From contig NZ_JXYP01000020.1 in the NCBI RefSeq assembly GCF_000964005.1, forward strand, positions 186,001 to 250,000: DNA of 64,000 bases. The letters run 5' to 3'. Each line of letters opens with the position of its first letter. The stretch's first letter is position 1. This stretch comes from Williamsia herbipolensis (GTDB lineage: Bacteria; Actinomycetota; Actinomycetes; Mycobacteriales; Mycobacteriaceae). The translations under genes and the position numbers were made by a program. Shown here piece by piece: positions 35,824-45,944 of the stretch. The notes under the pieces are model-generated. The model saw only the letters and a program-made list of their open reading frames with translations, had not been told where the DNA came from and made no database searches.

Positions 35824-37278
35824 ATGACCGCACCAGATCTGCCGTCGGACACTGTCGACGACCCCGCCGCATACGGATACCGCCCTGAGCTGAAGCGCAC
35901 CCTCAGCTCGTTCCAGGTGTTCGCGGTGTCGTTCGCGTTCATCTCGGTGGCGGTGGGCATCTTCGCCACCTACGACGATCTGCTGGCCAACGGTGGGCCG
36001 GTGGGCATCTGGACGTGGCCGGTCGCGATGGCGGGCCAGCTGCTGGTGGCGTTGGTGATCGCGCAGTTCGCCGCGCGCATACCGCTGAGCGGGTCGTCGT
36101 ATCAGTGGGCGTCGCGACTGGCGAACCCCCGCATCGGCTGGATCTTCGGGTGGCTCACGTTCTGCTATCTCATCACCGGACTCACCGCGATCGACAACGC
36201 GATGGCCAGCCAGTGCCTCATGCCGCTGTTCGGCATGGCACCCGACGAGACCACCGCGCGGGTGATCACCGTCGTGATCCTGCTGGTGCAGGCCGTGCTC
36301 GCCATCGCATCGACGCGCCTGGTGGGCCTGATCAACTCGTTGGCGGTGGGTGTCGAGGTGGCGATCGTGATCGTGCTGGTCGTCGGGTTGCTGATCGCCG
36401 TCGCGCTGACCGGCGACGGGTCGGTGGACAACCTCACCTCGCGCGGCGTGACGGCAGGGTCCGGTGACTACTGGGCATTCGGCGGTGGCCTGATGGCCAC
36501 CATGATCGTGGGGCTGGCCACCCTCGTCGGCTTCGACTCGGCGGCGAACATGGCCGAGGAGGCGAAGGATCCGCACCGCACCGTGCCGAGGGCGATCGTG
36601 GGATCGGTTGTCGCGGCCGGTGTCCTTGGCATGCTGTTCCTCATCGCCCTGACCGTAGCCATCGGCGACGTCGACACGGTCAGCAAATCGGGCTCCCCCG
36701 TTGCCGACATCCTCCGCGCCCAGCTCGGTGCACCGATGGAGCGGATTCTCCTCGTGTGCGTGGGTATCGCCTTCTTCGGCGGCGGGATGGTCACCATGAC
36801 CTCCTGCGCCCGAACGGTGTTCGCGATGTCGCGCGACGCCCGCTTCCCCGGCCACCGCGTGCTCGGGAAGGTGAACCCGCAGACGCAGACACCCATCGGC
36901 GCCACCGTCCTGCCGCTGGTGATCGGCATCGTCACGATGGTCGTGATACCTGGCGACGCCCTCCTCGAACTGATCACGGCGGGAACGCTGTTCCCCGCCA
37001 TCACCTACGGATTGATCGTGGTCCTCTACCTCGCCGTACGCCGGCGGCTGAGCCACACCGAGGGCGCGTTCAGCCTCGGCCGGTTCGACGTCCCCGTCGC
37101 CGTCGCCGCACTGGCATGGACGATCTTCGCCGTGGTGGTCCTGGTGTCGCCGATGTCGACCGCCACCCCGATCGTCATCGTGGTCGGCCTCATCGCCATC
37201 GGCGCCGCGTATCTCGTGTCCATGCTCGCGTTTCGTCGGTCAGTGTTGACGCATGAACCCTCGGCCACCGCACTTTAG
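35824..37278 (+). CDS. APC-family amino acid permease
   Basis: The 484-residue protein has about twelve hydrophobic helices, beginning at LSSFQVFAVSFAFISVAVGI. The family features are the GSSYQWAS motif in helix 3 and the FGFDSAANMAEEAKDPHRTVPRAI-like loop after helix 6, here GFDSAANMAEEAKDPHR. It resembles the amino acid transporter / GABA permease group of APC carriers, but substrate is unknown. The ATG follows a putative operator at 35742-35759. Its stop overlaps the stop of the convergent flavin monooxygenase by a few bases. Confidence 0.9.
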   Translation: MTAPDLPSDTVDDPAAYGYRPELKRTLSSFQVFAVSFAFISVAVGIFATYDDLLANGGPVGIWTWPVAMAGQLLVALVIAQFAARIPLSGSSYQWASRLANPRIGWIFGWLTFCYLITGLTAIDNAMASQCLMPLFGMAPDETTARVITVVILLVQAVLAIASTRLVGLINSLAVGVEVAIVIVLVVGLLIAVALTGDGSVDNLTSRGVTAGSGDYWAFGGGLMATMIVGLATLVGFDSAANMAEEAKDPHRTVPRAIVGSVVAAGVLGMLFLIALTVAIGDVDTVSKSGSPVADILRAQLGAPMERILLVCVGIAFFGGGMVTMTSCARTVFAMSRDARFPGHRVLGKVNPQTQTPIGATVLPLVIGIVTMVVIPGDALLELITAGTLFPAITYGLIVVLYLAVRRRLSHTEGAFSLGRFDVPVAVAALAWTIFAVVVLVSPMSTATPIVIVVGLIAIGAAYLVSMLAFRRSVLTHEPSATAL

Positions 37279-38756
37279 GTCGACTCGACCATCGACCGGT
37301 AGGACTGTTCCCGTTCCGTGAACTCGGGGTCGGAGATTGCGCCGAAGGCTGCGGCGTCTCGCGTGAACCGTTGTGCCGCATCCGGTGACGCATCCTGTCC
37401 CTCGAGCCGGAAACAACTGGGCGCGAGTGGGCCGAAGAGCAGGGCCCGTTGGAGTTCCGGCCACTTGTCGATGGACGGTTCCACGCCGGCGGCCCGCGCG
37501 AACATGATCGCCGCCAGATTCATCCGCGTCTTCTGCGACTGTCCGCGTCGGGAGCGGTAGGCGGCCACAGCGTCCCGCTGCTCGGCGTCGGAGGGCATCG
37601 GGATGGCACCGCCCCACGCGTAGGCGATCCACCGGGCCTGCAGTTCCAGCGGAACGAAATAGCCACCGGATTGATCCCACATCCCCACCAGGGCCAGCCC
37701 GGGCAGGTCGGGATGGAAGGTGTACCGGTCGGCGTCGATGTGCGCGTCGTCGAGGTCGAGAACCGCTCGTACCTCGTCGCTCAGACACGGGATGTCGACC
37801 CCGAAACCGGTGCCGAACAGGATTGTGTCGAACTCGTCGTGGGTTCCGTCGGCGAACGTCACCTCGCTCCCGTCGACCGACTCGATCCAGGGGCGCACCC
37901 CGATCCGCCCTTCGGCGACCAGGGGCAGGTACGTCTGGTTCAGGGTGACACCCGCGGCGAACAATGACGGGTCCGCGGGAGGGGCACCGTATTGCTCGGG
38001 GCTCCCACCCGCCTCGACGACGATCTCGCGCAGCTGCCGGTCGATCTCGACAGGCGGCAGTGCGGCGGCGGCGAGGGCTCCGAACCGGGTGAAGATCCGG
38101 TGATCCGACGGGACCCCGGCGGCGAACTTCGGGAGCACATAGCGCTGGCGACGTTGGGTGACGACCACCCTCGCAGCACCGGAGTGGGCGAGTTCGGCGG
38201 CAATCTCCAGTGCGCTGACGGCACATCCGGCCACCAGTACGCGCGTGCCGCGATGGTCGTCGGCACCGCGGTACTGGAAAGTCGACGACACCCCACCCGA
38301 TCCGGTGAACGCATCCAGGCCTCGGACCGGCGGTATGGCGGGGGCTCGGAACCGCCCGGTGGCGATGACCACCCGGTCGAAGATCTCCACCGTGCCTGCG
38401 TGCTCGACCCGCCAGGAGTCTCCCTCGCGGTCCACGAGGTCGACGCGGGTGTGCAGTCGTATACGGGGTGTGATGTCGAAGGTGTCGGCGAACCGGCGGA
38501 GGTAGTCGAGGACGTCCTGATTCGACGGGAAGACGACGTCGCTGTCCGGGTCGAGGTCGCTGAACGCGGTGAGGACGCGGCTGGTGTTGGTGTGCATGGC
38601 CGGCCACACACCGCTGGATCCCGGTCGCCCGGACCACTGTCCACCCAGCGTCGGCCCCGCCTCGAAAACCGTGACATCGAATCCCTGCGCGAGCAGCCAA
38701 CGGGCGACGATCACCCCGCCGGGTCCCGCGCCGATGACGGCGACGCTCTCACTCAT
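37275..38756 (-). CDS. Flavin-containing (FMO-like) monooxygenase
   Basis: The 493-residue protein starts with the FAD-binding GAGPGG motif (MSESVAVIGAGPGG). EAGPTLGGQW and the conserved WPAMHTNTSRVLTAFSD stretch follow. An internal NADP-binding loop appears as VLVAGCAVSALEIAAEL and the ATGRF motif follows the first half. The usual FMO/BVMO fingerprint (FxGxxxHxxx) is only partly met (YRGADDHRG). It would oxygenate a nucleophilic heteroatom or a ketone using NADPH and O2. Start MSESVAV chosen because the longer frame adds 87 residues of Arg-rich sequence. Stops overlap with the permease gene. Confidence 0.85.
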   Translation of the reverse strand: MSESVAVIGAGPGGVIVARWLLAQGFDVTVFEAGPTLGGQWSGRPGSSGVWPAMHTNTSRVLTAFSDLDPDSDVVFPSNQDVLDYLRRFADTFDITPRIRLHTRVDLVDREGDSWRVEHAGTVEIFDRVVIATGRFRAPAIPPVRGLDAFTGSGGVSSTFQYRGADDHRGTRVLVAGCAVSALEIAAELAHSGAARVVVTQRRQRYVLPKFAAGVPSDHRIFTRFGALAAAALPPVEIDRQLREIVVEAGGSPEQYGAPPADPSLFAAGVTLNQTYLPLVAEGRIGVRPWIESVDGSEVTFADGTHDEFDTILFGTGFGVDIPCLSDEVRAVLDLDDAHIDADRYTFHPDLPGLALVGMWDQSGGYFVPLELQARWIAYAWGGAIPMPSDAEQRDAVAAYRSRRGQSQKTRMNLAAIMFARAAGVEPSIDKWPELQRALLFGPLAPSCFRLEGQDASPDAAQRFTRDAAAFGAISDPEFTEREQSYRSMVEST

Positions 38757-38797
38757 CGACGTACTGTCCCACGCCGCATCGCGCCGTGGGCCCGATC

Positions 38798-40123
38798 TCA
38801 CCGTCCGGGCGTGAGCCGATACACCAGGCCGGCTGTGTCGTCGGTGACGTACAGCGATCCGTCCGGACCGGGTATCGCGTCGACGCTTCTCCCCCAGCGC
38901 TTCCCGGCCGAGTTCTGGAAGCCGGTGGCCACCAGTCGCGCAGGACCGAGAGATCTCGTCGCGCTGTCCCACGGCGTGTAGGCGACATACGGCTCGCGTG
39001 GCGGCTGGCGGTTCCACGAGCCGTGCGCGGTGACGATCGCACCATCGGCCAGCGAGGCGGGAAGTCGTGACCCCCGCGTGAACACGAACCCGACCGGGGC
39101 ACTATGCGCGGGCAACCCGAGCATCGTCGTGCCGATACGCGAGCAGTCCAGGGCCTGTCCGTCGGCGTTGAACTGCGGGTCGTTCACGTATCCCAGGTCG
39201 CGCAGGTCGGCATTGCCGCGGGAGTCCGGAACGCACCGTGGCCATCCCATGTCTGTGCCGGGGGTGATGCGGGAGATCTGATCGTTGGGATGGTCGTTGA
39301 TATAGGAACGCACCGCCGTGCCGAATCGGTCGCCGTCGCGAAACGGGTAGGGCTGGTTGTCGTCTTCGTTGATGGCGGTGAACACCGTTCCGTCGGGCGC
39401 CACGGACAGTCCCTCACCGTTGCGCACCCCGACGGCGAGTGTGGTGTTCCCGGTTCCGTCGAGCCCGATCTGTGCGATGGTCGCGCGCACCGGGGTGGCG
39501 GTGCGGTCGGCCACGCTGCGGTTCGCCGTCGATCCCACGTTGTAGACGATGCGGTCGCCGTCGACGGCAACCATCTTGCTGTCGTGGCCGCCCGTGGGCA
39601 GATTGTCGATGACCACTCGACGGTCGGAGATGGCGCCGTTCGCGTATGTCCACGTCGTGATCCGCGAGTCCTCGCCCACGACGAGGATGTCGCGCCCGCC
39701 CTGGCGGGTCATGGCCACTCCTTGCGGATCGCTGAGACCACTCGCCAACTGCGCGACGCGGGGCCCCCGGTCGCCGCTGCCCGGCGTGACGATCGACAGC
39801 GACCCACCCTTGCCGGTGGACACGATGAGCCGACCGTCAGGCGTCCACACCGCCATCCGGGCGTCGGGCACATCAGCCCACACCTGCGCTGTCCACCCCT
39901 TCGGGACGTTCAGCGAATTTCCTGACGCGGCACCGGCGTCGACACCGTTCACAGCGGTCAAACGGGTGGAGACGAGCTGGTCGGCGCCGAGTCCGGCAGG
40001 CAGCGTGGAGGTCGATGAGGTGCCCGACGGACCGTCACCGGAGGAGCAGGCGACGAGTCCGGCGCACAGCACCGCGACCACCGGCACCAGTCCGGGACGC
40101 ATCCACCGCAGGGAGGGAGTCAT
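38798..40123 (-). CDS. Sorbosone/glucose dehydrogenase-like secreted lipoprotein
   Basis: The product of about 441 residues begins with a lipoprotein signal (VAVLCAGLVACSS, Cys lipobox). The mature part is a beta-propeller of the soluble glucose/L-sorbosone dehydrogenase type: WTPDGRLIVSTGKGG, DPQGVAM, TGGHDSK, GEGLSVAPDGTVF and DMGWPRCVPDSRG recur as blade signatures. PQQ-binding residues cannot be assigned with confidence. An ATG three codons upstream is possible. It would act at the outer membrane face; substrate is unknown. It is 42 bases upstream of the monooxygenase gene on the same strand. Confidence 0.78.
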   Translation of the reverse strand: MTPSLRWMRPGLVPVVAVLCAGLVACSSGDGPSGTSSTSTLPAGLGADQLVSTRLTAVNGVDAGAASGNSLNVPKGWTAQVWADVPDARMAVWTPDGRLIVSTGKGGSLSIVTPGSGDRGPRVAQLASGLSDPQGVAMTRQGGRDILVVGEDSRITTWTYANGAISDRRVVIDNLPTGGHDSKMVAVDGDRIVYNVGSTANRSVADRTATPVRATIAQIGLDGTGNTTLAVGVRNGEGLSVAPDGTVFTAINEDDNQPYPFRDGDRFGTAVRSYINDHPNDQISRITPGTDMGWPRCVPDSRGNADLRDLGYVNDPQFNADGQALDCSRIGTTMLGLPAHSAPVGFVFTRGSRLPASLADGAIVTAHGSWNRQPPREPYVAYTPWDSATRSLGPARLVATGFQNSAGKRWGRSVDAIPGPDGSLYVTDDTAGLVYRLTPGR

Positions 40124-40278
40124 TGCATCCACGGTAGGTCGGGTGTCCGGTGCCGACCACGTAGGTGAGCCACCCCTTCCCCGACGAACAGGTCAACACT
40201 TTCGTGCGTGACGACGGCAATGCGATCATCGCGGCCTCGGCGCGCGTTGGAATGGTGAACCGACACGAGGAGATCGCC

Positions 40279-41094
40279 ATGACCACGACAATCACGACTG
40301 ACGGCGGCACTGCCGCGGTGGACAGCTTCGCCGCCGACTGGGAGCAGTGGCACCACGCCCGCGAACAGGCCCTCGGAGCGCCCGGCGGATGGTTGTCGAT
40401 CAATCGTCTGGAGTGGCTCGACACCGAGCCCGGTCGATTCAACGGTCTGCCCGGGTCATGGTGGTACGAGGGCCCGGTTGCGCACCTCGCTCCCGGCCAC
40501 GACGAGACGTTCTCACCGCGCACGTTCGACCTGCACCCCACGGGTCCGGGTGAGGTCATCGACGTCGACGGTCACCACATCGAGGTCGCCCGCCGCGGCG
40601 ACGGGTACCTGATCCGCGTCCACGACGACTCCGCCCCGACGATTCGTGACTTCCGCGGTGTCCCTGCCTATCCCGCCGACCCGGCGTGGGCCATCGACGC
40701 CCGCTTCGAGCCCCACCCCGAGCCCGAGCCCGTCACCGTCGGGGCGGTCGCCGAGGGACTCGCGCACGTGTACGTCTCCCCGGGAGTGCTTTTCATCGAG
40801 CACGACGGCAATGAACACCGCCTGGTCGCATTCAACGGCAAGGAAGGCGGCCTGAGCGTGCTCTTCACCGACGAGACGTCCGGAGTGACCACCTACGCAG
40901 CCAACCGCAGCCTCGCGATCGACGCGTCCGACCAGACCATCCGCGACGGAGGTGCAGTGGTCCTCGACTTCAACCGGGCGGTCAATCTGCCCTGCGCCTT
41001 CATCGATTTCGCGACCTGCCCACTCCCCCCGGCCGGCAACCACCTGCCGTTCGGCGTCGAGGCGGGCGAGAAAACGCCCTACGGGCGTGGTTGA
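40279..41094 (+). CDS. DUF1684 family protein
   Basis: The 271-residue protein carries DUF1684 marks: WLSINRLEWLDTEPGRFNGLPG-like N terminus (here GGWLSINRLEWL), then FRGVPAYPADPAW, and the late AVNLPCAFIDFATCPLPPAGNHLPFGVEAGEKTPY with conserved cysteines. The function is not established. The start MTTTITTDGG has GAGGAG seven bases upstream; the longer frame lacks support. There is no signal peptide. It is transcribed toward the strong terminator at 41134-41167. Confidence 0.82.
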   Translation: MTTTITTDGGTAAVDSFAADWEQWHHAREQALGAPGGWLSINRLEWLDTEPGRFNGLPGSWWYEGPVAHLAPGHDETFSPRTFDLHPTGPGEVIDVDGHHIEVARRGDGYLIRVHDDSAPTIRDFRGVPAYPADPAWAIDARFEPHPEPEPVTVGAVAEGLAHVYVSPGVLFIEHDGNEHRLVAFNGKEGGLSVLFTDETSGVTTYAANRSLAIDASDQTIRDGGAVVLDFNRAVNLPCAFIDFATCPLPPAGNHLPFGVEAGEKTPYGRG

Positions 41095-41133
41095 CGCAAC
41101 GGCAAAACAATCCTCGGGCCTTCGCTCGTATAA

Positions 41134-41167
41134 CAAAAACACCCACCGGCTTCGGTGGGTGTTTTTG
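41134..41167. terminator. Strong bidirectional terminator hairpin
   Basis: CAAAAACACCCACCG and CGGTGGGTGTTTTTG are perfect 15-base arms around a 4-base loop. Read on either strand the stem ends in a T-run, so it can stop transcription from the DUF1684 gene on the plus strand and from tRNA-Pro on the minus strand. Confidence 0.95.
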
Positions 41168-41171
41168 CGCG

Positions 41172-41245
<74 letters not shown>

Positions 41246-41250
41246 TGGCT

Positions 41251-41284
41251 GCCCCGTGAGGGGCATCGCCGCTCCGTGAGGAGC
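41251..41284 (-). terminator. Twin short hairpins between der and tRNA-Pro
   Basis: Two tandem stems share the same 4-base loop: GCCCC-GTGA-GGGGC at 41251-41264 and GCTCC-GTGA-GGAGC at 41271-41284. One base pair differs between copies, and both sides of the pair changed together, so the structure seems kept. They could end transcription of the der operon before the tRNA. There is no T-run. Confidence 0.5.
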
Positions 41285-41338
41285 AGCGTTGAACAGATTA
41301 GCCGACCGGCCCACGCGGGGGCCAATCGCCTCAGCCGT

Positions 41339-42766
41339 CTACTTGCGTCGCTCGCGCTTCTCTCGCACGCGCACGTTGATGCGCACGGGCGAACCGTCGA
41401 AGCCGAACTGCTCACGCAGCTTGCGCTCGAGGAACCGGCGGTAGCCGGCCTCGAGAAAACCGGTCGTGAACAGCACGAACGTCGGCGGACGGGTCGCGGC
41501 CTGGGTCGCGAACATGACCTTGGGCTGGCGACCGCCTCGAACGGGAGGCGGGGTGCCCGCGATGATGTCCTTGAGCCAACCGTTGAGCTGACCGGTGGAG
41601 ATGCGCTTGTCCCACGAGTCCAGCGCGGTGTCGAGCTGCGGGACGAGCTTCTGCACCGAACGACCCGTCGAGGCCGAGATGTTGACCCGACGCGCCCAGG
41701 GCACCCGGGCCAGGTCGCGGTCGATCTCCTTGTCGAGCTGCAGGCGCCGGTCCTCGTCGACGAGGTCCCACTTGTTGAACGCGATCACCAGCGACCGGCC
41801 GGCCTCCACGATCATCGTCAGCACCCGCTGGTCCTGCTCGGTGATGGGCTCCGAGGCGTCGATCAACAGCACCGCCACCTCGGCGGCGTCGATGGCCGCG
41901 CGCGTACGCAGCGAGGCGTAGTACTCATGGCCGCTGGCGGTGTTCACGCGCTTGCGCAAGCCGGCGGTGTCGACGAAGTTCCACAGTCGCCCACCGAGTT
42001 CCACCAGCTCGTCGACGGGGTCGACGGTGGTGCCGGCGACGTTGTCGACCACGGCCCGATCGGAGTCGGTCAACTTGTTCAGCAGCGAGCTCTTGCCCAC
42101 GTTCGGCTTGCCGACCAACGCGACGCGACGCGGACCGGCGGGCTGGCCGAAGTCACGCGGAGTCTCGGGCAGAACCTCGAGGATGGCGTCGAGCAGATCG
42201 CCCGCTCCCCGACCGTGCGCGGCCGAGACCGAGCGCGGTTCGCCAAGACCCAATGACCACAGCGCGGCGGCCTCGGACTCGACACGCTCGTCGTCGACCT
42301 TGTTCGCCGCCAACAGCACCGGCGTCTTCGAGCGGCGCAGCACGCGTGCGACGGCCTCGTCGGTCGCGGTGGCGCCGACGGTCGCGTCGACCACCAGCAC
42401 CACGGCATCAGCGGTGTTCATCGCGAACTCGGCCTGACGGGCGATCGCCTGACCCATGCCTTTCGCGTCGGGCTCCCAGCCGCCGGTGTCCTGCACCAGG
42501 AACCGTCGACCCGACCACACCGCGGCGTACGACACCCGGTCGCGTGTCACGCCGGGGATGTCCTCCACCACTGCCTCACGCCGACCGAGGATGCGGTTGA
42601 CGAGCGTCGACTTGCCCACGTTCGGTCGTCCGACGATCGCGACGGTCGGCATGGCGACCGCGTCGCCACCCTCACCGTCATCGCCGAATTCACCGATCTG
42701 CCAATCGGCTTCGTCCGACCACACACCGTCGACACCGTGGAGATCGAAATCCTGTTGGTCGGTCAT
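41339..42766 (-). CDS. der: Ribosome-assembly GTPase Der (EngA)
   Basis: The 475-residue protein has two GTPase domains in tandem, the mark of Der. Domain 1: GRPNVGKST (about 45-53), QDTGGWE and AANKVDD. Domain 2: GKPNVGKSS (about 219), DTAGLR and FNKWD. A KH-like C-terminal domain ends in a basic tail ([13 protein letters not shown]). Der is essential for maturation of the 50S ribosomal subunit. Start overlaps the cmk stop by 4 bases; the cmk-der pair is conserved in actinobacteria. Confidence 0.98.
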   Translation of the reverse strand: MTDQQDFDLHGVDGVWSDEADWQIGEFGDDGEGGDAVAMPTVAIVGRPNVGKSTLVNRILGRREAVVEDIPGVTRDRVSYAAVWSGRRFLVQDTGGWEPDAKGMGQAIARQAEFAMNTADAVVLVVDATVGATATDEAVARVLRRSKTPVLLAANKVDDERVESEAAALWSLGLGEPRSVSAAHGRGAGDLLDAILEVLPETPRDFGQPAGPRRVALVGKPNVGKSSLLNKLTDSDRAVVDNVAGTTVDPVDELVELGGRLWNFVDTAGLRKRVNTASGHEYYASLRTRAAIDAAEVAVLLIDASEPITEQDQRVLTMIVEAGRSLVIAFNKWDLVDEDRRLQLDKEIDRDLARVPWARRVNISASTGRSVQKLVPQLDTALDSWDKRISTGQLNGWLKDIIAGTPPPVRGGRQPKVMFATQAATRPPTFVLFTTGFLEAGYRRFLERKLREQFGFDGSPVRINVRVREKRERRK

Positions 42767-43449
42767 GCGCGTGCTCCGATACGGTCGGTCGCCAACTCGA
42801 CGAGGTGGTCGATCACCTGCTCGATGGTCATGTCACTGGTGTCGACGGTGATCGCGTCGTCGGCTGGACGCAGCGGCGACAGCGCGCGCGTCGAATCGAG
42901 GTGGTCGCGACGTTCCACCGCGGCCAGCACCTCGTCGAAGTCGCTGGGGCGCCCCTGCGAGAGGTTCTGGTCGTGACGTCGCTGTGCGCGGGCGGCCGCG
43001 CTCGCGGTGAGATAGATCTTCAGTTCGGCGTCGGGGAACACGACGGTGCCGATGTCGCGTCCCTCGACGACGGCGAACTCGCCGGCGACGATGTGGCGTT
43101 GCAGCGCAACCATCTTCTCGCGGACGGCACCGACCGCCGACACCGCGGAGACCGCGGACGTCACCGCGTCGGTGCGGATCTCGTTCGAGACGTCCTCACC
43201 GGCGAGGGTGACCGCGTGCGAGTCGGGGTCGTTCGACAGCGTCATCTCGACGTCGGCGACGGAATCGGCGATGGCGTCGGGGTTCTCGAGATCGGCGTCG
43301 GCACGCAGGGCGGCCAGGGTCGCCACGCGGTACATGGCGCCGGTGTCGAGGTACCGGGCGCCGAGTCGGTCGGCGACACGACGCGACACACTCGATTTGC
43401 CGGTGCCGGCGGGGCCGTCGATCGTGATGATCGCAGGTGTCGCGGTCAC
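42763..43449 (-). CDS. cmk: Cytidylate kinase
   Basis: The 228-residue protein is a nucleoside monophosphate kinase: Walker A is GPAGTGKSS (about residues 14-22), then [13 protein letters not shown] and [14 protein letters not shown]. It phosphorylates CMP and dCMP to the diphosphates in the cytoplasm, feeding both RNA and lipid (CDP-diacylglycerol) synthesis. The start overlaps the stop of the pseudouridine synthase gene, and the stop overlaps the der start, by 4 bases each. Confidence 0.97.
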   Translation of the reverse strand: MTATPAIITIDGPAGTGKSSVSRRVADRLGARYLDTGAMYRVATLAALRADADLENPDAIADSVADVEMTLSNDPDSHAVTLAGEDVSNEIRTDAVTSAVSAVSAVGAVREKMVALQRHIVAGEFAVVEGRDIGTVVFPDAELKIYLTASAAARAQRRHDQNLSQGRPSDFDEVLAAVERRDHLDSTRALSPLRPADDAITVDTSDMTIEQVIDHLVELATDRIGARA

Positions 43450-44408
43450 ATTCCCACCGCCTTGTACAGCGCGCCGACCTCGTCGCGTCCGAGCACCCGC
43501 AGGCTGCCCGGACGCTGGTTGCCGAGGTGCACGGCACCGATCTCGGTGCGCACGAGGTTGAGCACGGGGAACCCGGCGTGGTCGAGCATGCGTCGCACGA
43601 TCCGCTTACGTCCCTCGTGCAGAACAAGTTTCACGAGGGCCTGGCCCTCGAGGATCTCCAGCACGGCGAAGCCGTCGACCGACACCGGACCGTCGTCGAG
43701 TTCGACACCGGCCTTCAGGGTGCGTCCGAGGCCGCGGGGCGGGATGCCCTTGACCGTCGCGAGGTAGGTCTTCGGCACCTCGAAGGAGGGGTGCATGAGT
43801 CGATGCGCGAGCTCGCCGTCGTTGGTGAGCAGCAGGAGCCCCTCGGTGTCGGCGTCGAGGCGACCGACGTGGAACAGACGCTGTCCGGCCATCACGCGTT
43901 CGGCGACCACGTCGCCGACGCACGGTCGGTTCTGGTCGTCGGACATCGTCGACTGCCAGCCCTTCGGCTTGTTCAGCGCGAGGTACTGCAGGGTCTCGTC
44001 CATCACCACGCGGGCGCCGTCGACACGGACCACCGCGGTGGTCGGGTCGATCCGCATGCCCTGCTCGGTGACGATCTCGCCGTCGACGTCGACGCGGCCG
44101 GCAGCGATCAGCTCCTCGGCGCCGCGACGCGATGCGACGCCGGCCTGTGCGAGCACCTTCTGCAGTCGCACGCCGTCGGCGACGTAGTTGGCGCCGTCGC
44201 CCTCGGGCGTGACGTTCTGGATCTTGGCGGGCTTGGCGTTGTTGATGCGCTCCTGGCCGCGGCGCACGCTCGGCGCGGCGCCCTTGGCGACGTGGGCCGT
44301 TCCCTTGCGGTGCGGCTTCTTCGGCCGGCCCGGGGAATTGCCGGTACGCGCGGCGTTCGAGGTGGTCTTGCTTCGGTCCGGTCTGCCGTCTCGGCTAGCG
44401 GGTGTCAT
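43446..44408 (-). CDS. 23S rRNA pseudouridine synthase (RluB/RsuA type)
   Basis: The 320-residue protein has an Arg/Lys/Pro-rich N-terminal extension of about 75 residues, then an S4 RNA-binding domain ([22 protein letters not shown]) and the RsuA/RluB catalytic domain. The catalytic Asp is in [26 protein letters not shown] is the second signature. It converts a uridine of 23S rRNA to pseudouridine, by homology position 2605. It lies in the scpAB-cmk-der block, as in M. tuberculosis (Rv1711). Confidence 0.94.
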   Translation of the reverse strand: MTPASRDGRPDRSKTTSNAARTGNSPGRPKKPHRKGTAHVAKGAAPSVRRGQERINNAKPAKIQNVTPEGDGANYVADGVRLQKVLAQAGVASRRGAEELIAAGRVDVDGEIVTEQGMRIDPTTAVVRVDGARVVMDETLQYLALNKPKGWQSTMSDDQNRPCVGDVVAERVMAGQRLFHVGRLDADTEGLLLLTNDGELAHRLMHPSFEVPKTYLATVKGIPPRGLGRTLKAGVELDDGPVSVDGFAVLEILEGQALVKLVLHEGRKRIVRRMLDHAGFPVLNLVRTEIGAVHLGNQRPGSLRVLGRDEVGALYKAVGM

Positions 44409-44410
44409 GT

Positions 44411-45076
44411 CTAATCCAGTTCTGAGGTGGTGAGGTCAATCCTCGAGTCTGCCTGTCGGGAGTCCATCTTGGCGAATCGGGGATCGTTGATGATCTCGTC
44501 GTCGATGTCGTCGATGATGTCGACATCGGGCAGCAGCGGCGCCAGATCGGGCAGCTCCGCGAGCGACGCGAGACCGAGTCGTTCCAGGAACAACTCGGTG
44601 GTGGCGTACATGGTCCCGCTGGTCTCGGGGTCACTGCCAGCCTCGCGGATCAACCCGCGGGCGAGCAGCGTGCGCATCACGCCGTCGACGTTCACACCAC
44701 GTACCGCGCTCACCCGCGTGCGGGTGACCGGTTGACGGTAGGCGATCACGGCGAGGGTCTCGAGCGCGGCGCGTGTCAGCTTCGACCGGACCCCGTCGAG
44801 GAGGAGTTTCTCCACGTAGGGGGCGTAATCGGTGCGCGTGTAGAGCCGCCAACCGTCGCCGGCGTACCGCAGGTCGATCCCGCTGGACCGCTCGGTGAGC
44901 TCGGCCTCGTAGGCCCGCAACGCCTCGGCCACGCGCTCCTCGGGTTCGCCGACGGCGTTGGCCAGCGACTCGGTGGTCACCGGCGAGTCGACGACCAGCA
45001 GCATCGCCTCCAGCGCCGACCGCAGTTCGTCGTCGGCGAGGGCGTCGTGGTCGTCGAACAGCATGTCCTCGGTCAT
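44411..45076 (-). CDS. scpB: Segregation and condensation protein B
   Basis: The 221-residue protein shows the paired winged-helix pattern of ScpB: LRSALEAMLLVVDSPVTTESLANAVGEPEERVAEAL, then LTRAALETLAVIAYRQPVTRTRVSAVRGVNVDGVMRTLLARGLI. ScpB dimers bridge the SMC-ScpA ring and load it near the origin for chromosome compaction. The SMC gene is not in this window. It is 10 bases downstream of scpA and 2 bases upstream of the rluB-type gene. Confidence 0.97.
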   Translation of the reverse strand: MTEDMLFDDHDALADDELRSALEAMLLVVDSPVTTESLANAVGEPEERVAEALRAYEAELTERSSGIDLRYAGDGWRLYTRTDYAPYVEKLLLDGVRSKLTRAALETLAVIAYRQPVTRTRVSAVRGVNVDGVMRTLLARGLIREAGSDPETSGTMYATTELFLERLGLASLAELPDLAPLLPDVDIIDDIDDEIINDPRFAKMDSRQADSRIDLTTSELD

Positions 45077-45086
45077 CGTCCGTCTC

Positions 45087-45944
45087 TCATCCGTAGTCGT
45101 CCGCGCTCGTCACGGTGATCTCCTCGGTGTCGCGTTCACCGGTCCACGACACGTGCAGTGTGCCCAACGCCTCACTCTGTTCGAACTCGATGGCCCGTTG
45201 GCGGAACAGTTCCAGCAGCGCGAGGAACCGGGCCACCACCTCGAGACCGTTCGCGCACTCGGAGACCAGCGTCGAGAAGTTCACCCACTGCCTGGCGCCG
45301 GCGACCCGCAGGATCTCGGTCACCCGCACCACCTGCTCGGGCACCGACACCGCGTCCACGTCGTGCAGGTGCGACAGCCCGACACGCGGCACCGGTTTGG
45401 GCGCCATCGCCGTCGCCGCGACCTCGGCGAACTGTCGTGCGTCGACGCCGAGGGTCACCTCCGGCAGCAGCTTCTCGTAGCGGGCCTCCAACGACACCGC
45501 GCGCGGATAACGCTGCAGCGCGGCCGCTTCCAGCTCGGCGAACAGCGCGGCGACCTGTTTGTACGCGCGGTACTGCAGCAACCGTGCGAACAGGAGGTCG
45601 CGGGCCTCGAGCAACGCGAGGTCGTCGGGATCCTCCACCTCACCGCGTGGGAGGAGTCGTGCGGCCTTCAGATCGAGCAGGGTTGCGGCGACCACCAGGA
45701 ACTGCGTGGTCTGATCGAGGTCGACGATCGACCCGATCTTCTTGGTGTAGGCGATAAAATCGTCGGTCACCGCGTGCAGCGCGACCTCGGTCACGTCGAG
45801 TCGGCGCTGGCTGATCAGGTCGAGCAACAGATCGAACGGCCCGGAGAAGTTGGTCAGCGACACGTTGAACACCGACGGGTCGGGCTCGGTCACCACGTCT
45901 GTCGTGTCGACGGTGCCCGCAGCGTTGGCCGGGTCGTCGGTCAT
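45087..45944 (-). CDS. scpA: Segregation and condensation protein A
   Basis: The 285-residue protein is the kleisin subunit of the SMC complex. The N-terminal SLTNFSGPFDLLLDLISQRRLDVTEVAL is the signature that binds the SMC neck. VVAATLLDLKAARLLPR follows, and the C-terminal domain ends with a winged helix. Start MTDDPANA was chosen over the longer frame because it overlaps the parA stop by one base (TGATG). It is the usual partner of scpB downstream. Confidence 0.97.
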   Translation of the reverse strand: MTDDPANAAGTVDTTDVVTEPDPSVFNVSLTNFSGPFDLLLDLISQRRLDVTEVALHAVTDDFIAYTKKIGSIVDLDQTTQFLVVAATLLDLKAARLLPRGEVEDPDDLALLEARDLLFARLLQYRAYKQVAALFAELEAAALQRYPRAVSLEARYEKLLPEVTLGVDARQFAEVAATAMAPKPVPRVGLSHLHDVDAVSVPEQVVRVTEILRVAGARQWVNFSTLVSECANGLEVVARFLALLELFRQRAIEFEQSEALGTLHVSWTGERDTEEITVTSADDYG

